Origin: Spirochaetaceae bacterium
GTDB lineage: Bacteria; Spirochaetota; Spirochaetia; Treponematales; Breznakiellaceae
Direction of reading: 5' to 3'
Length of the DNA: 5,723 nt
Assembly (NCBI GenBank): GCA_031284295.1
Contig: JAITAE010000267.1
Span: 1 to 5,723, forward strand
The translations under genes were made by a program, and so were the position numbers. Each line of letters starts with the position of its first letter. The first letter of the stretch is position 1. Positions 5,336 to 5,723 of this stretch are shown piece by piece. The notes below the pieces were generated by a model. That model was not told where the DNA came from and did no database searches. It saw only the letters and a program-made list of their open reading frames with translations.

Positions 5336-5431
5336 AAACCGTAAAACCCGCCCTTGCTCTCATAGCAGCATCTCGTTGCTGGGAAATTCGGATATTGCTG
5401 TCAGAACCGCTATCACCCGCAAACCGTAAAA
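5336..5431 (+). repeat. 11-bp direct repeat AAACCGTAAAA, two copies
   Basis: AAACCGTAAAA occurs at 5336-5346 and 5421-5431, each preceded by a CGA- or CGC-type context and followed by C-rich sequence. The shorter core AACCGTAAA also occurs at 182-190 in the left intergenic region. There are too few copies and the spacing is too irregular for an array; it may be part of a dispersed intergenic element. Confidence 0.4.
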
Positions 5432-5651
5432 AACGTACCCCACCGGACCGCTACGCTAAGTCATTATAGGATAAGAAGTTATCATTGGTAGTTTCATCTC
5501 CCGCAGCCTGTATTTTAATAAGATTTAGCAAACTCCCTAAGCAAGCGCGCCTGCGGCACACTGTTTTGCGGAGCGGGAACAGACCGCCCCCCGCGCTGCA
5601 TACCAGCCTTTATTCTCTGCGTCACCACTCAATCCGCAGCCCGCGCGGGGC

Positions 5652-5723
5652 CTAATCCTGTGAAATTTCTTTACAGACATCCACCCACGCGCGGCTGTTT
5701 GAATACTCGTTTAACTCGTCCAT
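5652..5723 (-). CDS. Possible 3' end of an unidentified minus-strand gene, cut by the window edge
   Basis: From the window edge the minus strand is open for 23 codons and ends in TAG (5654-5652). The visible residues include NEYSNSRAWVDVCKEISQD at the C-terminus. An ATG falls exactly on the last three bases of the window, so it may be an internal Met of a longer protein or the start of a meaningless short frame. The fragment matches no family I recognise. The string SRAWVDV faintly recalls the start of alanine racemases, but the stop soon after rules out an intact one. Confidence 0.25.
   Translation of the reverse strand: MDELNEYSNSRAWVDVCKEISQD

Larger units (their letters stand above)
5066..5651. 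other. Intergenic region without a convincing gene, hairpins and repeats
   Basis: Between the response regulator gene and the right-edge frame I find no open frame with a recognisable protein. The first part holds three successive hairpins (5075-5098, 5107-5126, 5122-5139). A 12-bp inverted repeat with a structured centre follows (5203-5291). Further right there is an 11-bp direct repeat AAACCGTAAAA (5336-5346 and 5421-5431), and CCGCTACGC (5447-5455), the reverse complement of GCGTAGCGG at 471-479 in the left intergenic region. The rest, about 5460-5650, shows nothing I can name; no tRNA-like cloverleaf is apparent. Confidence 0.6.

Noticed and set aside
5336..5431. CRISPR array or regular direct-repeat array
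   Set aside because: Only two copies of an 11-bp repeat are seen here, 85 bp apart, with no regular repeat-spacer pattern and no cas genes.
5652..5723. Start of an alanine racemase gene on the minus strand
   Set aside because: SRAWVDV recalls the family's N-terminus, but the frame stops ten codons after SRAW and lacks the following conserved residues, including the PLP lysine region. The similarity is probably chance.

Overview
The window holds a compact plus-strand signalling operon of three genes: a FIST-domain sensor protein (589-1752), a large soluble hybrid histidine kinase (1774-4671) and a single-domain response regulator (4655-5065). It is flanked by hairpin-rich intergenic DNA. The left edge carries the divergent 5' end of a minus-strand threonylcarbamoyl-AMP synthase gene (TsaC/Sua5/YrdC family). 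The right edge carries a very short minus-strand reading-frame remnant that I cannot identify.

Organism: a bacterium of moderate GC content with Shine-Dalgarno-led genes and GC-rich palindromic intergenic sequence. Cytosolic PAS-HisKA-HATPase-REC-HPt kinases followed by a stand-alone receiver are common in anaerobic Clostridia and in spirochaetes such as Treponema. I favour one of these groups but cannot choose from the sequence alone.

Layout: 1-109, N-terminus of the TsaC/Sua5 gene (minus). 110-588, no convincing gene; it holds several small inverted repeats, a 14-codon leader-like ORF, a GC-rich hairpin with a short T-run and a plausible promoter just before the operon. 589-5065, the operon. 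5066-5651, no convincing gene; it holds three successive hairpins, a possible 28-codon ORF coupled to the end of the response regulator gene, and a widely spaced 12-bp inverted repeat. 5652-5723, possible 3' end of a minus-strand gene.

How the genes could work together: neither the kinase nor the FIST protein shows a membrane segment, so sensing is probably intracellular. The FIST protein would bind a small ligand and control the kinase. The kinase contains every station of a phosphorelay (His365, Asp661, His822) and the last gene supplies the terminal receiver (Asp59). That receiver has no output domain, so the final effect must come through protein contact or a target encoded elsewhere. The layout resembles co-cistronic FIST/NosP-kinase pairs, in which a FIST haemoprotein senses nitric oxide; whether this FIST protein binds haem is open.
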